From: an uncultured Acidimicrobiaceae bacterium | GTDB taxonomy: Bacteria > Actinomycetota > Acidimicrobiia > Spongiisociales > SHLN01 | Length of the DNA: 64,000 nt | Direction: 5' to 3' | NCBI GenBank assembly: GCA_947259275.1 | Contig: CAMYMH010000009.1 | Location: forward strand, 42,306 to 106,305 | Shown here: piece after piece, positions 62,927 through 64,000 of the stretch | Position numbering within the stretch: position 1 is the stretch's first letter | Layout: the number at the start of each line of letters is the position of its first letter | Notes under the pieces: generated by a model | What the model saw: only the letters and a program-made list of their open reading frames with translations | Database searches by the model: none | Told to the model about the DNA's origin: nothing | Position numbers and translations under genes: made by a program

Positions 62927-64000
62927 GTTTCCCTCCTATGTTCGTCCCGCCCAGAGAGGACCGGATTCGAAAGTGTGATGGTGATCCCAGCTGCCTGTGC
63001 CTGCAGGCTCTCCGGCAACGCAACAACTACCGCCGGCCGCGAGTAGCGCCAGGGTGCTCCGAACAGGGCAAAGAAGCCAAGGCCGGTGGCGCCGACTCCG
63101 CCGATAAGCAAGAGCCAGAGCCAAGAGAAGGCACGGTCTTGGTTGGGGTTGCCGGTCAGACCAATGTTGGCTCCGAGGGAGCGCTCCCCGGCGGCAGCCA
63201 CAACCACGGTTACTGGGTGGCGGGTGGTGATGTCGTAGTCACCCTCTTCCCCGGTCGCCAGCTCGACGCGTAGGATCCCAGCCTCCAGGTCGTCGAAGCG
63301 ATACGTGCCGGAGTCATCGGTTGTGGTGTGCTCCAACAGCTCGCCGGCTGAGTTGAGCAGTTCTACCCGAAGGCCCCCGAGGCCGTCTTCGCCCGACTGG
63401 CGGCTCGCGCTTGCATCGTCATCGAACCACACGATGCCTGTGATCGAGGCGTCGGTTTGGCAGGCCACAACCTCCTTCTCGCTTGTAGCGGGTGAGAGTC
63501 CCCCGCCCTCGACCCTCACGAGCAGTCCTTGCGCTTGACCAGTCAGGCGAATGCCAAGCTCGGCCGATTGGCCGGCCGGCAACGCCGGTACGTGCCATGC
63601 TCCGGACGAGGGGATGTAGTCGCCGTCCCCGGCGTGGGATTCGTAGGCGAGTCCCGGCCGGACGGCCACGACCACCTCGGTCGCAGCTGAGGGCTCTGCC
63701 GTCTCGTTCCTGACGGTGACCCGAGCGACATGGCCAAGCCCGGTGGTGCCCGCTTTGCATGCTGTGACCTCGATGCTCGGGTCAGTTGGGTCTCCGGGGT
63801 CTCCGGGGTCTCCGGGGTCGGTTGGGTCTCCGGGGTCTCCGGGGTCTCCGGGATCGCCGGGGTCTCCGGGGTCTCCGGGCTCGGTTGGATCGCTGGGGTC
63901 GCCGGGGTCGGTTGGGTCGCCGGGATCGCCGGGGTCTCCGGGGTCTCCGGGCTCGGTTGGATCGCTGGGGTCGCCGGGGTCGGTTGGGTCGCCGGGATCG
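62923..64000 (-). CDS. Surface protein with GDP-repeat stalk and membrane anchor, C-terminal part
   Basis: The 5' end lies beyond the window. The visible frame runs from a Gly-Asp-Pro repeat stalk (about 75 residues, 63780-64000), through a CARDB-like beta domain (ITVEV-like SIEVTACKAG, then VTVRNETAEPS), an SdrD/B-repeat-like domain (SITGIVWFDDDASASRQSGE, then YRFDDLEAGILRVELATGEE) and a helix, SWLWLLLIGGVGATGLGFFA, followed by a cytosolic tail. The stalk likely projects the protein from the cell surface. The last base pairs overlap the next gene by ATGA. Confidence 0.72.
   Translation of the reverse strand, partial: DPGDPTDPGDPSDPTEPGDPGDPGDPGDPTDPGDPSDPTEPGDPGDPGDPGDPGDPGDPTDPGDPGDPGDPTDPSIEVTACKAGTTGLGHVARVTVRNETAEPSAATEVVVAVRPGLAYESHAGDGDYIPSSGAWHVPALPAGQSAELGIRLTGQAQGLLVRVEGGGLSPATSEKEVVACQTDASITGIVWFDDDASASRQSGEDGLGGLRVELLNSAGELLEHTTTDDSGTYRFDDLEAGILRVELATGEEGDYDITTRHPVTVVVAAAGERSLGANIGLTGNPNQDRAFSWLWLLLIGGVGATGLGFFALFGAPWRYSRPAVVVALPESLQAQAAGITITLSNPVLSGRDEHRRET
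63780..64000. repeat. 9-bp GDP-coding repeat with 72-bp higher-order unit
   Basis: The sense of the minus strand encodes GDP/TDP/SDP/TEP triplets. On the plus strand the 9-base unit is TCTCCGGGG with variants TCGGTTGGG, TCGCCGGGA and TCGCTGGGG. A block of eight units (72 bases) starting at 63881 repeats exactly from 63953 to the window end. This recent duplication suggests length polymorphism. Confidence 0.85.

Noticed and set aside
63780..64000. Regular repeats resembling a CRISPR array
   Set aside because: The unit is 9 bases without unique spacers and is coding (Gly-Asp-Pro) on the minus strand.

Overview
This is a GC-rich, densely packed chromosomal stretch, most likely from an uncultivated actinobacterium, possibly Acidimicrobiia-like. 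That assignment is inferred from gene content: a mycothiol-conjugate amidase (Mca), coenzyme F420 genes (CofC/FbiD and a luciferase-like F420 oxidoreductase), a VanW-family envelope protein, many GTG starts, and frequent ATGA or TGATG overlaps. I saw no rRNA, tRNA, CRISPR array, integrase or insertion sequence. Most genes look like ordinary resident chromosome.

Layout. 1-2081: end of an ABC ATPase and its internally duplicated permease. 2101-3987: a short peptidoglycan-binding protein divergent from a CHAT-domain protease. 4012-9820: SDR oxidoreductase, orphan MalK/UgpC-type ATPase, PIG-L deacetylase with CofC, F420-dependent oxidoreductase, pyruvate kinase. 9828-15953: a cyclase relic, a methyltransferase, an Nfu_N-like protein, VanW, two PD-(D/E)XK nuclease-like proteins and Mca. 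16016-18765: two translationally coupled dynamin/YfjP-like GTPases. 18782-24860: MMPL transporter, lipid kinase, YciI protein, UMF1 transporter, an array of tiny hairpins, an unknown protein and a receiver-only regulator. 24916-29851: secreted proteins (nuclease with lamin-tail domain, metallopeptidase and M23 peptidase, the last two sharing GDWDGDG repeats). 29936-35227: acetyltransferase, membrane proteins, a two-component system, a second hairpin array and a hydrolase. 35135-39371: two tandem giant UMF1 transporters with an inserted extracytoplasmic domain. 39500-49122: sugar dehydrogenase, two D-2-hydroxyacid dehydrogenases, an SQR-like flavoprotein, methyltransferases, a DUF5671 membrane protein, a TusA-DsrE fusion and a Rieske protein. 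49156-50619: nitronate monooxygenase.

50714-57603 is the most striking locus. NurA-like nuclease, HerA-like ATPase, Mre11/SbcD and Rad50/SbcC lie head to tail with short gaps or overlaps, followed by a coupled Nudix hydrolase. This is the gene set known from archaeal DNA-end resection, and the HerA P-loop is atypical.

57582-64000: cupin, LysE-type exporter, YchF, heptanucleotide repeats, a FlgM-like small protein, DUF368 polyprenyl-phosphate translocase, Dtd, and a surface protein with a GDP-repeat stalk that runs off the window. Recurrent themes are very tight packing with convergent overlaps, several gene relics, and intergenic arrays of mini-hairpins with three-base (often GAA/TTC) loops.
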